Assembly (NCBI GenBank): GCA_009731375.1
Contig: BJOX01000062.1
Location: forward strand, 650,234-688,818
DNA length: 38,585 bases
Source: Paulinella micropora
Taxonomy: Eukaryota > Cercozoa > Imbricatea > Euglyphida
Direction: 5' to 3'
The position numbers and the translations under genes are program-made. Position 1 is the stretch's first letter; each line of letters starts with the position of its first letter. The notes beneath the pieces are model-generated. The model had not been told where the DNA came from, did not search any database, and saw only the letters and a list, made by a program, of their open reading frames with translations. Positions 12,307 through 23,934 of this stretch are shown piece by piece.

Positions 12307-15300
12307 ATGTTACCACGTGAGAATAGGAGGAGGATGTTGACAGCAAGCAGCCCTTATTCTACACCAGCGTATACTAGGGGGGGTGGGTCTTTGGTACCTT
12401 CCTCTCTTGGTACACGTTTTATGGGGGCAGGAGCCCTCACAGCGTCGAGTTCGTCGACAACAGGGGGAACACCTCCCTCTTTGCACTTCATCTCTGCTCG
12501 TTTGGAAGACGATTTGAAGACAATGTGGCAGTTTCGTCTCACAGGTGATAGTTGGGCGGACCAGTTACCGTCCACAAAGGCATTGCAGACGGTCAGACAA
12601 TGCATTAATGCTATCTCGCCTGGTTCGACGAGGAACGTGTGGGACACACTTGTGATCGGACGCACCACAGTGGCCAATGTTATGGTGGCAGCAGAGATGG
12701 TGGTTCAGATTGCAGAAGCTGTGGGCATGGGGACCCACTACTGGACGCCTGAGAGGCTGGATGCGTCCAGATTGATGGCATCAACGGAGGGAATGGTCGA
12801 TCTCAATATAGCGAGGTTGGGACAAGTCCAAGCTGAAGCCTGGGGCACCACTGCCATGGCTGGAGACCTTTCTCGTGACTTTGTCAAACGTCACGGACAG
12901 CCTGTGTACGACTTGGTTGGCTGTTGGCCGTCTTGGGATGTCTTGGATCAAGGGCATCCAAGATGGACTGAAGTGCAAAAGTTTGCTCAGTTTCACAGTC
13001 AGGTTTGGGCCAGAGTGTCACCCACTGTGCACGCAATGGGCAACTTTATTTTTCGGCCCAAGAGTGGTGTTGGGGCTAAAGTGCTCTCAATAGACGACGT
13101 GTTCACGCCCATTTTCGACGCAATGGATGGCTTCTGGGACAAGGCAGTCTCAGGGACAAAGCCCACTTGGGCTACAGCGGGATCGTCTGAAAATCTCGTC
13201 ACGTTAGAACGATTGCTGGTAGTGGATGCCATCGTTTATATGGCCAAAGCTTTTTATCATTTTGCTGTGGCTTGGGATGGCCAGGCAGAACGACGAAAGC
13301 TTGCGGTTTCGTCATGGAACCGTAAGATGGAAAAGAACGACGAGGAACGACGTCGTACTATTGAACGTCACCAGAAGGATGTGGACCGCCTTCTGGGTGA
13401 CCAGAAGGCTTTTGCTCTGGACAATCAGAAGGTTGCAATTCCTAGGCATATCTCTGAGCTTCGTATGTGGCTGACAGAGGTACGTCGGGTCTGTCGTTCA
13501 GCTAACATTTATACGCCTGAGGATGTGGCCATAGTGGCTGATAGGTTCTTTCGTTGTCAGTCATCGGTGGACAACGAATGGCTTATGCAAAGCGAGGTGT
13601 GGGCAGCTTTTTGGGGAAAGCTGCAGTCTACTCGGTTCGACGCCATGTGTGTCGATAGTATTGGTCTGATGCTCGCAGAGAAGATGGGCTACCATGTTTT
13701 TGCCTCTAAGTCACAGGAGGTCAGTCAGCTGCAGGCGGAGGTCAAGTGGATGGTGAATAAGAAGCCTGTACTCCACTACATGTTCCAGAGGATAATGGAC
13801 ATGGTGATTATGCTCACACCTGCAGAAGCCTTCAAATTGACGGCTGTGGCATTGTTCGATCTGAACAATCAAGTCTTTATTAAGATGGCGAAAGAGATTC
13901 AGACGGACACAGAGGTATGGGAATACCTCCTCAAGGGTACTGGACAGTCTACCCCTGAGGCCAGTCCGGAGATATGGAACGTGGATGAAGACGTGTTGGG
14001 GAAAGTCATGCGTCGAGTCCAGAAAACCATCATCGATGAGTGGAAGTGGTCGGGTCCGAGGTCAGGGACTCCCACTCAAGGTAATCAGAACCAGGGGGGA
14101 GGGGATGGTGCGGGACCATTCGAGCCCGGGGATGAAGTTTATTGGGGCCAGGGGTACTCGCGCAGGGGACCTCAGTTCTATGGTCAGAGACCCCAAGGGG
14201 GGCCGGGGCAAGGTCGTCAACGGTTCCAGAGGTCATACTACAACCCCAGGGTGCATAGGCCGTTGTGCATGAAGAAGGCGGGAGCCTTGTGGCTCAAATC
14301 GGGAGCCATGTGCAAGAGCAATTGCCAGAATTTTCATCCTGAAGGCTGGGATGACTCGGTGCAGAAGGAAGTCTTGAGGAAGGTACGCTACGACTATCCA
14401 GTGGGTCCCTTCCATGGCTTGTTGAATACGAATAAGTATTCGCAGGAGCTCAAGAACCTTCAGGATCGTGATCGGAAGGCATACGATCAGAAGGGATGGA
14501 CGGATCCTGGTGAGGCACCTTATTTGAAGGGTGAATGGGAAAAGTTCAGGGTATGGAACCCTCTCACTTCAGATGGCGGCGACGCACCGGCGTCTATGGG
14601 AAGAGATATCCCGGGCAGGCACGGGAATGAATCCGTGGACCCCTCATGGAATTTACGGGGGTCATCGGATGCGTCCTCAGCAAGGTCGGCTGCTAGTTCT
14701 TCGTCGAGCTCGTCGTCTAGTTCGAGCGATCGGTCGGATCGAGGGCACCTTGACAACCGACGTAGTCGTTCAAGGTCAAGAGATCGTCGTAGTGATCGTG
14801 AGGTCACTCATGTATCGGGCGGTCGTCATTACGACGAGAGGGATGAAGCCCGAGATCGACGAGGATACGATCGAGGAGGGCATGTTCGTGGCGGATACGA
14901 CCGAGGACGACGCGATTCACGGAATCGAGATAGGTCACCGGAGCGGAGCCGAGATCGATCTCCACCGCGACGTCGGGGAGGGCGTTCAGATTCACGGGAA
15001 CGTCCCAACTCAAATCGGAGCCCGCAGTGGGGCGGCAATCAGGGTAGTTCCCTTTTTCCTAATGCAAATGTGTATGGGGGGGGTGCGGGAACTTTTCCCT
15101 CATCGCATATGCAGCAGGCGGGAGCAGGTGCTTACTATGCGGGTCCAGCTCCGGGGCAGCAGTTACCAGTAGGCTACGGGCAGCCGATGCAGCAGCAGTT
15201 CTACCAAGGGCAGCCACAGCAGCAGGTGGTTGCTTATGGGGGACAGTCTTACATCCCTCCAGCACCAATCTTGCCTGCTCCTGGTATGCCGATGGGAGGC

Positions 15301-18300
15301 GGTCAGGGGACCGTCGGAGGGCAGATGCCTCCGCAGCAACAAGTCCAGGGTATGGCGTTTGGTATAACGCTAGTGGACATGTTGGTGAATGTGCAGGGCA
15401 AAGCATTAATGCAAGTGCGGGGCCAGGGATCCCAGGAGGCAATCCCAGCGCCTGACTCGGAGGTCGGGAGGGAGAATAAGTCGGGTGAGTTGCCTGTCGG
15501 CCACGGAGGCGACATGGTTACTCATGACCTGCGATTTGATGATAGGACACGCGTGGTAACGCGGGGAGTCCAGGAAGCTACGGACGCGGTGGCCTTGGAA
15601 GGCCAGGATGAACAGAATGAGCAGGTTGAGGACCTTGATAGTCACAGGGACACTCTATGTCCGGTGATGAATAAAGGCACGGACCTTAATGTGGAGTTAG
15701 CGTCGGAGGCGCTTGATAGTAAATATTTTGGTGGTTATGAAGCACTTTCAGCGGACGGGTGTGGCCCGGGGAAAGCTGAATTGCCTTTATTATTCACTAA
15801 AATTTTTATTGAGGATGTACAGCAGGAATGCATTGTGGGCAATGATACAATGGCATCTCTGAATGTACTCGGGAAGGAATTTATTGAACTATGGAGCAGG
15901 GAACCATGGTTTAGACACGGGTTTCGGCCGTGTCGGTTGAGGATCAAGGGAGTGGGAGGCATGACCGGGGTCTCAGGGTCAGTCATGCTTACGTTCCTTT
16001 TGAAAGACGGGAAGTCTTTCTCTCATCGGTTTTGGGTCGTCCCAGCCTTTGCTGGTGGTCTCCTGTTGGGGCTGCGGAACCTCAGACGAATGCACGCTCG
16101 GATTTATACGGATCTGAACGTGGTGCAGTACGGTGGATCCGAGGTGGCTCCGCGGTACGAGGTAGTACCGTATGAACCTTTACGGCGGGAAGGCCAATGT
16201 GCGGTAGCGCACGATTTGGATGTGAGTGTCTCACCAGTCATGCGCGCTGACTGGGGGTGGACAAAGGTGGTGTCCGAGGGCACGGAGCCTTCGGTCACAC
16301 CCCACATTCAGGAGCCTGTAACAGCCTCGTTCTTCCATGTATGCACAGTAGAGTCGGGGGACTCTGGGGAAGCAAGTGTGGTTGCTGACAATTCTGACGA
16401 CAAGATACAGGAGACGGAATATGTCATGACCACAACCTTTGGCTGGGCCTACAGGGACCCACGCGACGTGAGGGTCGTGAACGTGGACTGTAGGGATTCC
16501 GCAAAGGATGAGGCGGTAGTGGCCGCGATAGACGCGAGGTTGGAACACCTCTACGCAGCAAAAGCGGAATTGTTGCGGGGTACGATTGCGGGCATGGAGG
16601 ATGCCGGTGATCAGCATGTCTATATAGATGTGCATTCGACCACGACGTCTCATGTGGTTTGGAATGTTACCCAACATAAGCTGCCGGTCAAGCAGCCTAA
16701 GCCGATCGTAGAAGCCTTCTTGAAGAGTCACTGGGATGATAATTTGTTTTTCCCTAAGGGAGTCAAGGCCATTAAGGAGGTCTTGAAAAACAGGCTATCG
16801 GTGGATGATTTCACTATAGTCATCCCAGTGGGAACTCGGACGGAAATGTGGTGGCAGGATATAGAGGATCATCTTATTGATGACCCGGTCCCGATCCCAC
16901 ATAGAGGCCATAAGCTGGTCTTGGCTTTACGATTGGGGACGAAGGAGAAGGCGTTGGCTTATGGGGCCAAGTTAATGCAACGTGAGATGGCGGATGTGAG
17001 AAAGCAAGCCTTCTCTTGGATATCGGGTATATATCACCGCACGCATGCAATGCAATATGCCATTATCATAGATCATGTGGCACAGCTTGCCCAGTGGAGA
17101 GGCAAGGAGGAAACTAGGTACCATGGGACGATGGTACGTGAGGATGAGCGGCCTATTCCGATGGAGGATGTGGCGCAGTTATCACGTAAGGCCTCTCATA
17201 AGGAGATTGAGGAGGCTAGGATAGCCGCGGAAAAGGCTATTGCGGAGAAATATAGTACTTGGGAAGGTACTATGAAGGAGCGAGATGCCCTCAAGGGTAT
17301 CTTGGAGAATAATATGGAGGTATTTGGGCCTCTTGAGGCGGGCTCTGTTCGGGGTTACGAGGCTAACTTTGGACGGAAGCTGGGTGAAGACGTGGTGGGT
17401 CACAGGAGACCGTCACGTATGAGCTATCACGAGGATCGGATGGCTCGGGAAATCACTCAGGAGCTTTTGGAGAAGGACATCATTGAGGCACGCTTATCGG
17501 AGGTGTCTTCACCTGTGCGTATGGCGCCCAAGCCGGATGGGTCCTTACGTATGTGTATCAATTACTATAGGATCAATAAGATTCTGAAGCAGATCGAGAC
17601 ACCGGTACCGGATCTCAGGAAGGGGATCAACCGGCTCAAGCATGCGAAGGTGTATACTACGCTTGATCTTAAGAGCGGGTTTTGGCAAATCCCTCTTAAT
17701 GAGTCATGTCGGTATCTCACAGCGTTTATGGTCGGAATGACTACATACGTGTGGAAGGTATTACCGATGGGTCTTAAGTGCTCTCCGGGTCTATTTCAGC
17801 ATGCTATGACTAAGATGCTGGGGAAGGAGTACGACGATGAGGCGACGGTGGTTCGTCTTGGGTCGACGGAGGATTATGCTTTCTGTTACATAGATGATAT
17901 TATCATTTATTCAGAGAGTATGGAGAAACACGTGGAACACGTGCAGGACGTCTTGCGACGTATAAGCGCGTTTGGATTGCGCTTGAATGCACAGAAATGT
18001 GACTTCGCACAAAGAAAGATACAGTACCTGGGATATGAGATCTCAGAGGGTCGGTGTGCGATTGCATATGAAAAGAGGAACTATGTAGCGTCTATGCCGA
18101 TGCCAAAGACTCGGACGGACTTACATTCCTTTATATCGCTGGCTCAGTATTATGGTGAATTCATTCCGGGGTTTGCGGAAAGAGTAGCGGTGGTCAGGAA
18201 ATTCCTGAAGCAAGGGGTCGGGGACGACCCATGGCCGGAGGAAGTCACGAGAGTGATAGCGGAGCTCAAGGATGAGATCGCTAAAGACCCAAGGCAGGGA

Positions 18301-18489
18301 GGTCGAGTTCTTATGCTACCTGACTGGAAGGAACAGTTCGTGCTCGACACTGACGCGTCTTCGTGCGCGGTAGGAGCGGTGCTTCAACAGATGGACAAGT
18401 CCATTGGGCAGTTGCGGCCCGTTATGTTCATCAGCCGGCAGCTGATACCGGCGGAAAAGGAATACTGCACAAGGCAGCGGGAAGCACTC
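12307..18489 (+). CDS. Gag-protease-reverse transcriptase-RNase H polyprotein (runs into gap)
   Basis: A single open frame of 2061 codons up to the gap. I chose the first ATG (12307); the frame is open upstream to a GTG at 12229, but GTG is an unlikely eukaryotic start. Residues 1 to about 640 are Gag-like and mainly helical, of no family I recognise. A Cys/His motif C-x14-C-x3-C-x3-H spans residues 654-677. Residues about 784-902 are Ser/Arg-rich (RSRSRDRR, RDRSPERSRDRSPPRRR), followed by a Gly/Pro/Gln-rich stretch. The protease lies around residues 1155-1275, with NDTMASLNVL at the active site (Asp1180) and LLLGLRNL downstream. RT follows, with SSPVRMAPKPDGSLRMCIN, LDLKSGFWQIPL, LPMGLKCSPGLFQ and the catalytic YIDD (residues 1861-1864). 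RNase H begins VLDTDASSCAVGAVLQQ and is cut by the gap just after RQREAL. Gag and Pol are fused, with no frameshift or stop between them. Confidence 0.92.
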
Positions 18490-19281
18490 NNNNNNNNNNN
18501 NNNNNNNNNNNNNNNNNNNNNNNNNNNNNNNNNNNNNNNNNNNNNNNNNNNNNNNNNNNNNNNNNNNNNNNNNNNNNNNNNNNNNNNNNNNNNNNNNNNN
18601 NNNNNNNNNNNNNNNNNNNNNNNNNNNNNNNNNNNNNNNNNNNNNNNNNNNNNNNNNNNNNNNNNNNNNNNNNNNNNNNNNNNNNNNNNNNNNNNNNNNN
18701 NNNNNNNNNNNNNNNNNNNNNNNNNNNNNNNNNNNNNNNNNNNNNNNNNNNNNNNNNNNNNNNNNNNNNNNNNNNNNNNNNNNNNNNNNNNNNNNNNNNN
18801 NNNNNNNNNNNNNNNNNNNNNNNNNNNNNNNNNNNNNNNNNNNNNNNNNNNNNNNNNNNNNNNNNNNNNNNNNNNNNNNNNNNNNNNNNNNNNNNNNNNN
18901 NNNNNNNNNNNNNNNNNNNNNNNNNNNNNNNNNNNNNNNNNNNNNNNNNNNNNNNNNNNNNNNNNNNNNNNNNNNNNNNNNNNNNNNNNNNNNNNNNNNN
19001 NNNNNNNNNNNNNNNNNNNNNNNNNNNNNNNNNNNNNNNNNNNNNNNNNNNNNNNNNNNNNNNNNNNNNNNNNNNNNNNNNNNNNNNNNNNNNNNNNNNN
19101 NNNNNNNNNNNNNNNNNNNNNNNNNNNNNNNNNNNNNNNNNNNNNNNNNNNNNNNNNNNNNNNNNNNNNNNNNNNNNNNNNNNNNNNNNNNNNNNNNNNN
19201 NNNNNNNNNNNNNNNNNNNNNNNNNNNNNNNNNNNNNNNNNNNNNNNNNNNNNNNNNNNNNNNNNNNNNNNNNNNNNNNNN
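18490..19281. other. 792-N gap inside pol
   Basis: The gap removes the rest of RNase H and the start of the integrase. The coding frame before it (codon starts at positions 3n+1) differs from that after it (3n), so the true missing length is probably not 792, or there is a frameshift in the missing part. Confidence 0.95.
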
Positions 19282-19283
19282 GA

Positions 19284-21179
19284 TGGTTGTTATGGGTTCC
19301 GCAGGAACTCAGAACGTCTTTGTTAATTGCGGCGCATCATTGTCCTATGCAGAGCCACCCGGGGGTGGAAAGGATGACGTGGTCGTTAAGGAGACGTTTT
19401 TGGTAGAATAACCTGGGAGAACGGGTTAAGGAGTTTGTGAAGGGTTGTCCTCATTGTCAGATGGCTAAGTTGCCATATAGGCCGAAGATGGGGCTTAAGG
19501 GTGAATATGATATCACTCTGGATATTTTCGATACCTTGCATATCGATCATGTGGGTCCTTTTCCAGAGGCGGGAACGGAAAAATTCAAATATCTCTTAAC
19601 GGTTATTGATCGAACTTCCAATTATGTCATTACTGTCCCTGTTACGGATGTGACAGCGGAAGTGACAGCGGCGGCGCTGATTGATCAGGTATTCGGCCGT
19701 ATTGGGATACCGAGAAGGATTATTTCGGATAGAGGAACGAGTTTCGCGAATGAGGTTTCGCAAAGGATTGCCAAGTTCTTTGGGTTCGATTGGCAGTATG
19801 TGACTGCTTTTAACCCAATGGCGAATGGTAAGATTGAACGCGTTCACAGGACGTTGAAGGCAGCGTTGAAGACTTATTGTAAGAACAGCCAGCTTAACTG
19901 GGTATATGTGGTACCTATGTTCACGTTTGCTGTCAACAATTTAGCTTCGGCGTCGTTAGGCGGACACGCGCGGGGTGTCAGTCCGCATCAGGTGGTCTAT
20001 GGACGGGCGTTAAACACGCCGACGGAACTGTTGTTTCCGCCTGATAAGTGGGAACCGTGTGAACTGTTAGGAGTTCGCTTACGAGCGATCGCGGAAGCAC
20101 GGAGTGCGATTGAGAAGTGTCGGGAGACGCTGAGAGAGGTTCAGCGGGAACAGGAAATGGGCAAGTACTCTCATGTGGAGTACAAGGAAGGTGATACAGT
20201 GTTGCTGTATGTACCGACGGTACCGAAAGGGGTATCGATTAAGTTTTACAATAAGTGGCATGGGCCATTTAAGATAGTACGTCAGACGGGTGCGTACAAT
20301 TACAAGATTGCACCTACGGGGGCACGTGGAAGGGAACAGATTGTTCATGTTCGTCGGTTGGCGAAGTTCAGTCCTTATTTGCTGGAGGACGAGAATGAGG
20401 AACAAGCGCTGAGGCGTATTGCACCAGCGTTTAGACAGCCGCCAGCATTGCTTACGCGCAAGGAGCGTGAGGAGGCGTTGCGAAAGCAACAGAAGGAAGA
20501 AAAGGCTGAGGCCAGGAATGCTGGACAACAGGATCGTTCGGCTTCGGACGTCAAGGTAGACGTCAAAGATGGGAGGGAAATTCCGAAGTCATCGGAAATG
20601 TCGGATCGGAAAGGCACGGTATGGAAGAAACCGTGGATAGCCGGTAAGGAAGTGGCTAAGATCGACTGGCAGGTTGATAAGTTCTATCTATGTCGACCGC
20701 ACGAGGATACGGTCATGGATAAGGACTTTGATTATTTCTTTTTAATGCAGGTTACGTATGTACAGCCTAGAACGCGGGTACGGGCTGCGTTGGGACTTGC
20801 TCCGACAATGCACTTTTGGAGGAGCAAGAGTGTTATTGATATGACGCGGGAAAGAATCTTTGCGCCAGTATTTCGAGACGGCAAAGATTTGGAGCAGTGG
20901 GATGCGTCCATCGAGAAGGACGATGAGGATTTTACACCATGGACGGTGCAAATGATGCCAAGGGTGGTGTTGGATATGCCGTTCGAGTTAACAGAGGAAA
21001 GGAGGATTCCGCTTCGTATTTGGGACGAAGTCCAAAGTGCGGGCATATCATTTTTGTTGATAGGTGCACCAAGATGTGAGAAAGAAGTGGCGGCGAAGAA
21101 GAGAAGGGCTAAAGAGACGCAGTCGGAAGCAGTAGAGCACAGGGGTCGAGGACGACCTCGGAAACAAGTCAAAACGTGA
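19284..21179 (+). CDS. Integrase with C-terminal extension and AT-hook; in-frame TAG in zinc finger
   Basis: The frame resumes after the gap with the HHCC zinc finger: H-x6-H in AAHHCPMQSHPG and CPHC at about 19446-19457. Between the pairs lies TAG (19404-19406), where family members commonly have a second Trp after RRFW; one base change would explain it. The catalytic core shows HIDHVGPF (Asp at 19545), ISDRGTSF (Asp at 19728) and NGKIERVHR (Glu at 19836), giving D-x60-D-x35-E. A GPY/F module (KWHGPFKI, near 20256-20276) follows. There is no chromodomain that I can see. The tail of about 280 residues has a charged KEREEALRKQQKEEKAEA segment, a stretch of unknown function, and ends RGRGRPRKQVKT, which fits an AT-hook core (GRGRPRK, 21144-21164). 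It ends at TGA 21177-21179. The stop makes this copy defective unless TAG is read through. Confidence 0.9.
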
Positions 21180-21457
21180 AGCTACGAAGTCTGATGTCGC
21201 TTACGGATCATTGGCTACTTTGATTTTTCTACGGGAAAGGGGAGATCAAGACGGGGCATTTCTTTTAATGCCTGAGGTGAAAGAGCTAGGCTCGGGGGCA
21301 CGAGTTCTCATGGGAGACTCGCACTGGACGTGGACTAATTATTTTTACTTATTCGACAGCCGGGATGCTTCATGTCATGTATCGGTCGGTCGAGGGCGCC
21401 TTCGAATGAGGAGTCAGTCTTCGGCGTGGGGGTCGACCGCTTACATCGGCTTCCCCC
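21180..21457 (+). other. Retrotransposon 3' untranslated spacer
   Basis: About 280 bp between the integrase stop and the polypurine tract. It contains a short open frame from 21211 of which I recognise nothing. Confidence 0.6.
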
Positions 21458-21473
21458 AAGGGGGCAAAGGGAT
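21458..21473 (+). other. Polypurine tract
   Basis: AAGGGGGCAAAGGGAT lies directly against the 3' LTR, as expected for the plus-strand primer of reverse transcription. Confidence 0.8.
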
Positions 21474-21599
21474 TGTCGGCCGGCCCGTTACATAGTGGCA
21501 TCAAGTGTTGTCCGGCTTGTCGTTACTTGACTCTTATGCTTGGTCTGCCCCTCTACAGTTGAGGTACGACTAACTGTCAGAGTAGCTGTTCCGGTTACA
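21474..21599 (+). repeat. 3' LTR (126 bp)
   Basis: Same TGTCGG...TTACA termini as the 5' LTR, lacking one 4-bp unit after CCCGT. It is followed directly by GCAT, the target duplication. Confidence 0.93.
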
Positions 21600-21690
21600 G
21601 CATGCATTGAAGATTTTTTCAATGTATGTATTAACTTTCAATGCATGCATTGAAACAATGACATAAAATTTTTCAATGCATGCATCAGAT
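21600..21690. repeat. TGCATGCA palindrome array (right of retrotransposon)
   Basis: It contains GCATGCATTGAAG, TTTCAATGCATGCATTGAAA and TTCAATGCATGCATCAG, continuing the array at 11759-11811 into which the LTR element inserted. Confidence 0.8.
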
Positions 21691-21695
21691 TTTTT

Positions 21696-21731
21696 AACGT
21701 AGTCATCCTAGTTAACGTAGTCATCCTAGTT
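21696..21731. repeat. 18-bp tandem duplication
   Basis: AACGTAGTCATCCTAGTT occurs twice in direct tandem, with no spacer. Confidence 0.9.
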
Positions 21732-23930
21732 AGTGAACACTAAAAATCAAAACGCAAGGTCAGTGTAACTTCATTATTTAATGAGCTGCTGGCACACGAC
21801 CCTTTGTGAGAAGGCAGTATCAATTCTGACACATCGTGCACTGTTTTCATTTCATGCATGACTGAACGATGCATGCTTTGCAGGGACTGACGCTTTCTTC
21901 ATTTTTCTTCTTCCTACAAAAAGTTACTTTTCTAGGGTCGCTTCCAGCTTCCATTCTTCTTTAGATTCATCTTTCTGTTTGTTTTCAACATCTTTCTGCA
22001 TTCGAGATGAATAAAATTAAATGATGTGTCTTTAAATCTAAGAAGCAAGGTTTTCTTCAGGAACTACAAAGACACAGACGAAGCATGTGATGGAAAAAGA
22101 ATGTAAGATTCGAATTCCCAGACTCAAATTTTCTGTGTCAGTTGCATGAAATGAAAATATGTAATATTTTTCTTGTCTGCAAGACTCAACCGAAAATTGA
22201 TGCTGTTTAAAAAAAGAAGCTATATTTGATTTTTTTTTTTTTTTTAGTTTGCTTGTCTTCTTCATGTTAATTTTCACAATCAAGCATTCATGATCATTCA
22301 GCTGCAACTATTAACATGAAAAATTAAAAACATAGTAACGTTTTTACAATTGAAATTACACATCACATGCTAACATTTCAGACACAACCACACATGACTT
22401 TAAAAACCAAAAGAAAGACAAATTTAAACTGAATCACACAACAAAAAATCAAACAAAATGCAATTCATGACAAGACCATGCATCTCTAGGTTAACATTTT
22501 CTTCATTTTTAGTGTTTTTAAATAATTTAAACTCATCATGGAACTTCAAATTTCATTTCCAGACATTAGCTTAAGTTCTTGATCTAACTAAAAGCTGAGA
22601 AGTGTTGAAAAAAAATTTGGTTCATTAGTTTTACGTCCCAAAACAGATTTGGGATGTTCTCACAAACAAAGTCAAAAGCGCTCGCATGACCAGATTTGTT
22701 CAATGCTTCGAAAAAATGATCAGCATGCTGAAAAACATGCTTGTTTTTTAAGGTTTTAGTAGGATTAAAACGGTGCAAGCATTTCTTTTTTTGCAATTAA
22801 CAATGGAAAATTGATCTAGTTTGTTCAGTCATAAAAAAATTAGCTTAAACTACTTTTTGCGCTTTGATTAAACTGATTGTCGACTCAAAAGCAGTCATGT
22901 CATGGAATATGACATATTTTAATTTTCTGAAAAATCATTTGAACTTGATTTTACAGATTTTTTTTCAGGTGAAGTTGTTAAAACTGAGTCATTCTCAAAA
23001 TATGACATATTTTTTTCACAAACTTCAGATTCAGTTTTTTTTTCATTTTTTTTTCGAAATATAAATTTTCTAATCAATAGTACCTGTCTGTGTTGAGAAC
23101 ACACATACTTGAGGGTGCAAAAATCACTTTAGTGCCTTAAAAACATTTTAGTGAGAAACAAAAATCTACATTTGAACAGAATTACGACACGATGTGAGAT
23201 TCATTACCTACTTTTCACACAATGTAGAACAAAAATTCCTTGAAGCTTTAGAGCAACAGCGTGATGAAGCTTCTGGTTCAATTTTGTGTGTCAAGTGATT
23301 CCTAGTTGATGCATCCTAAATGAATTGATGTGTAAGCAGAAGAAATTGTAACAAAGTTTGCAAAACATTCAGACATTGGTGTGACAACGTTTCACAAAAT
23401 TCATCGCAGGCTGCTGTGTCTCAATCATGTTAATTTTTTTCATTTGTTTCACACATTTGTTTTTCTGTTTGATCATCTTCTCTCCTACTAGCAACATTTT
23501 CCCAAAAGTTGAAGTGATCAGATGCTTCACTGATTTCATGGAGCACCTTTGTTGAATCGTAATAAAAAAACATATTTTTTAGTATTGTTTCATTTGCAAG
23601 GAACAAACCTGTATTAAGTTGTGTTGATTACCTACAAAGAAATGAAGTTTTAGAAACACAGTCTAACCAAACATGATCAAAAGACTCTTAAGAAATGTCA
23701 TATTTGCCATGTGGTTTTGGTTGGAAAATGGCCGGCGCGCACGGTTCAGTTGCAGGACCGGATGGGTAACATTGATGAATCTCAACCAGAAAATTGTGGT
23801 GGTGATCTTTCACTAGGTCTGAAAATATGATATATTTTTAACAAAGCATGATTGGGTCATTTCTCAGCATTGCATAATTGATATTTCACCTTCCAAAGGG
23901 AGCAAATGAAGCCGTACGTTGGCACGTCCA
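21732..23930. other. AT-rich intergenic DNA, no gene seen
   Basis: About 2.2 kb with only short open frames of biased Phe/Lys/Ile composition. It carries several copies of a palindrome-like AATATGACATATT motif (near 22906, 22998, 23693 and 23824, the last two imperfect), also found left of the retrotransposon (11451, 11604). A small GC-rich patch lies near 23725-23765. It may be old, decayed mobile DNA. Confidence 0.6.
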
Positions 23931-23934
23931 AGTA

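Larger units (their letters stand above)
11812..21599 (+). mobile_element. Ty3/gypsy-type LTR retrotransposon with very short LTRs
   Basis: A complete LTR-bounded element of 9.8 kb, including a 792-N gap. Both LTRs start TGTCGG and end TTACA. The host bases GCAT lie directly outside both ends (11808-11811 and 21600-21603), a 4-bp target duplication. The order is LTR, primer-binding site, leader, Gag-protease-RT-RNase H, gap, integrase, polypurine tract, LTR. RT before integrase marks the Ty3/gypsy order. The LTRs differ by one 4-bp indel and one substitution near the middle, so insertion is fairly recent. An in-frame stop in the integrase and an atypical protease motif suggest that this copy is not autonomous. 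Confidence 0.93.

Noticed and set aside
16369-16400. GDSGEAS as the protease active site
   Set aside because: It lies downstream of the LLLGLRNL motif and lacks the hydrophobic run expected before a retropepsin Asp; NDTMAS aligns better.
18363-18489. Alternative frame over RNase H before the gap
   Set aside because: The other frame carries clear RNase H residues (TDAS); this one is a shadow frame joined by Ns to the post-gap integrase frame.
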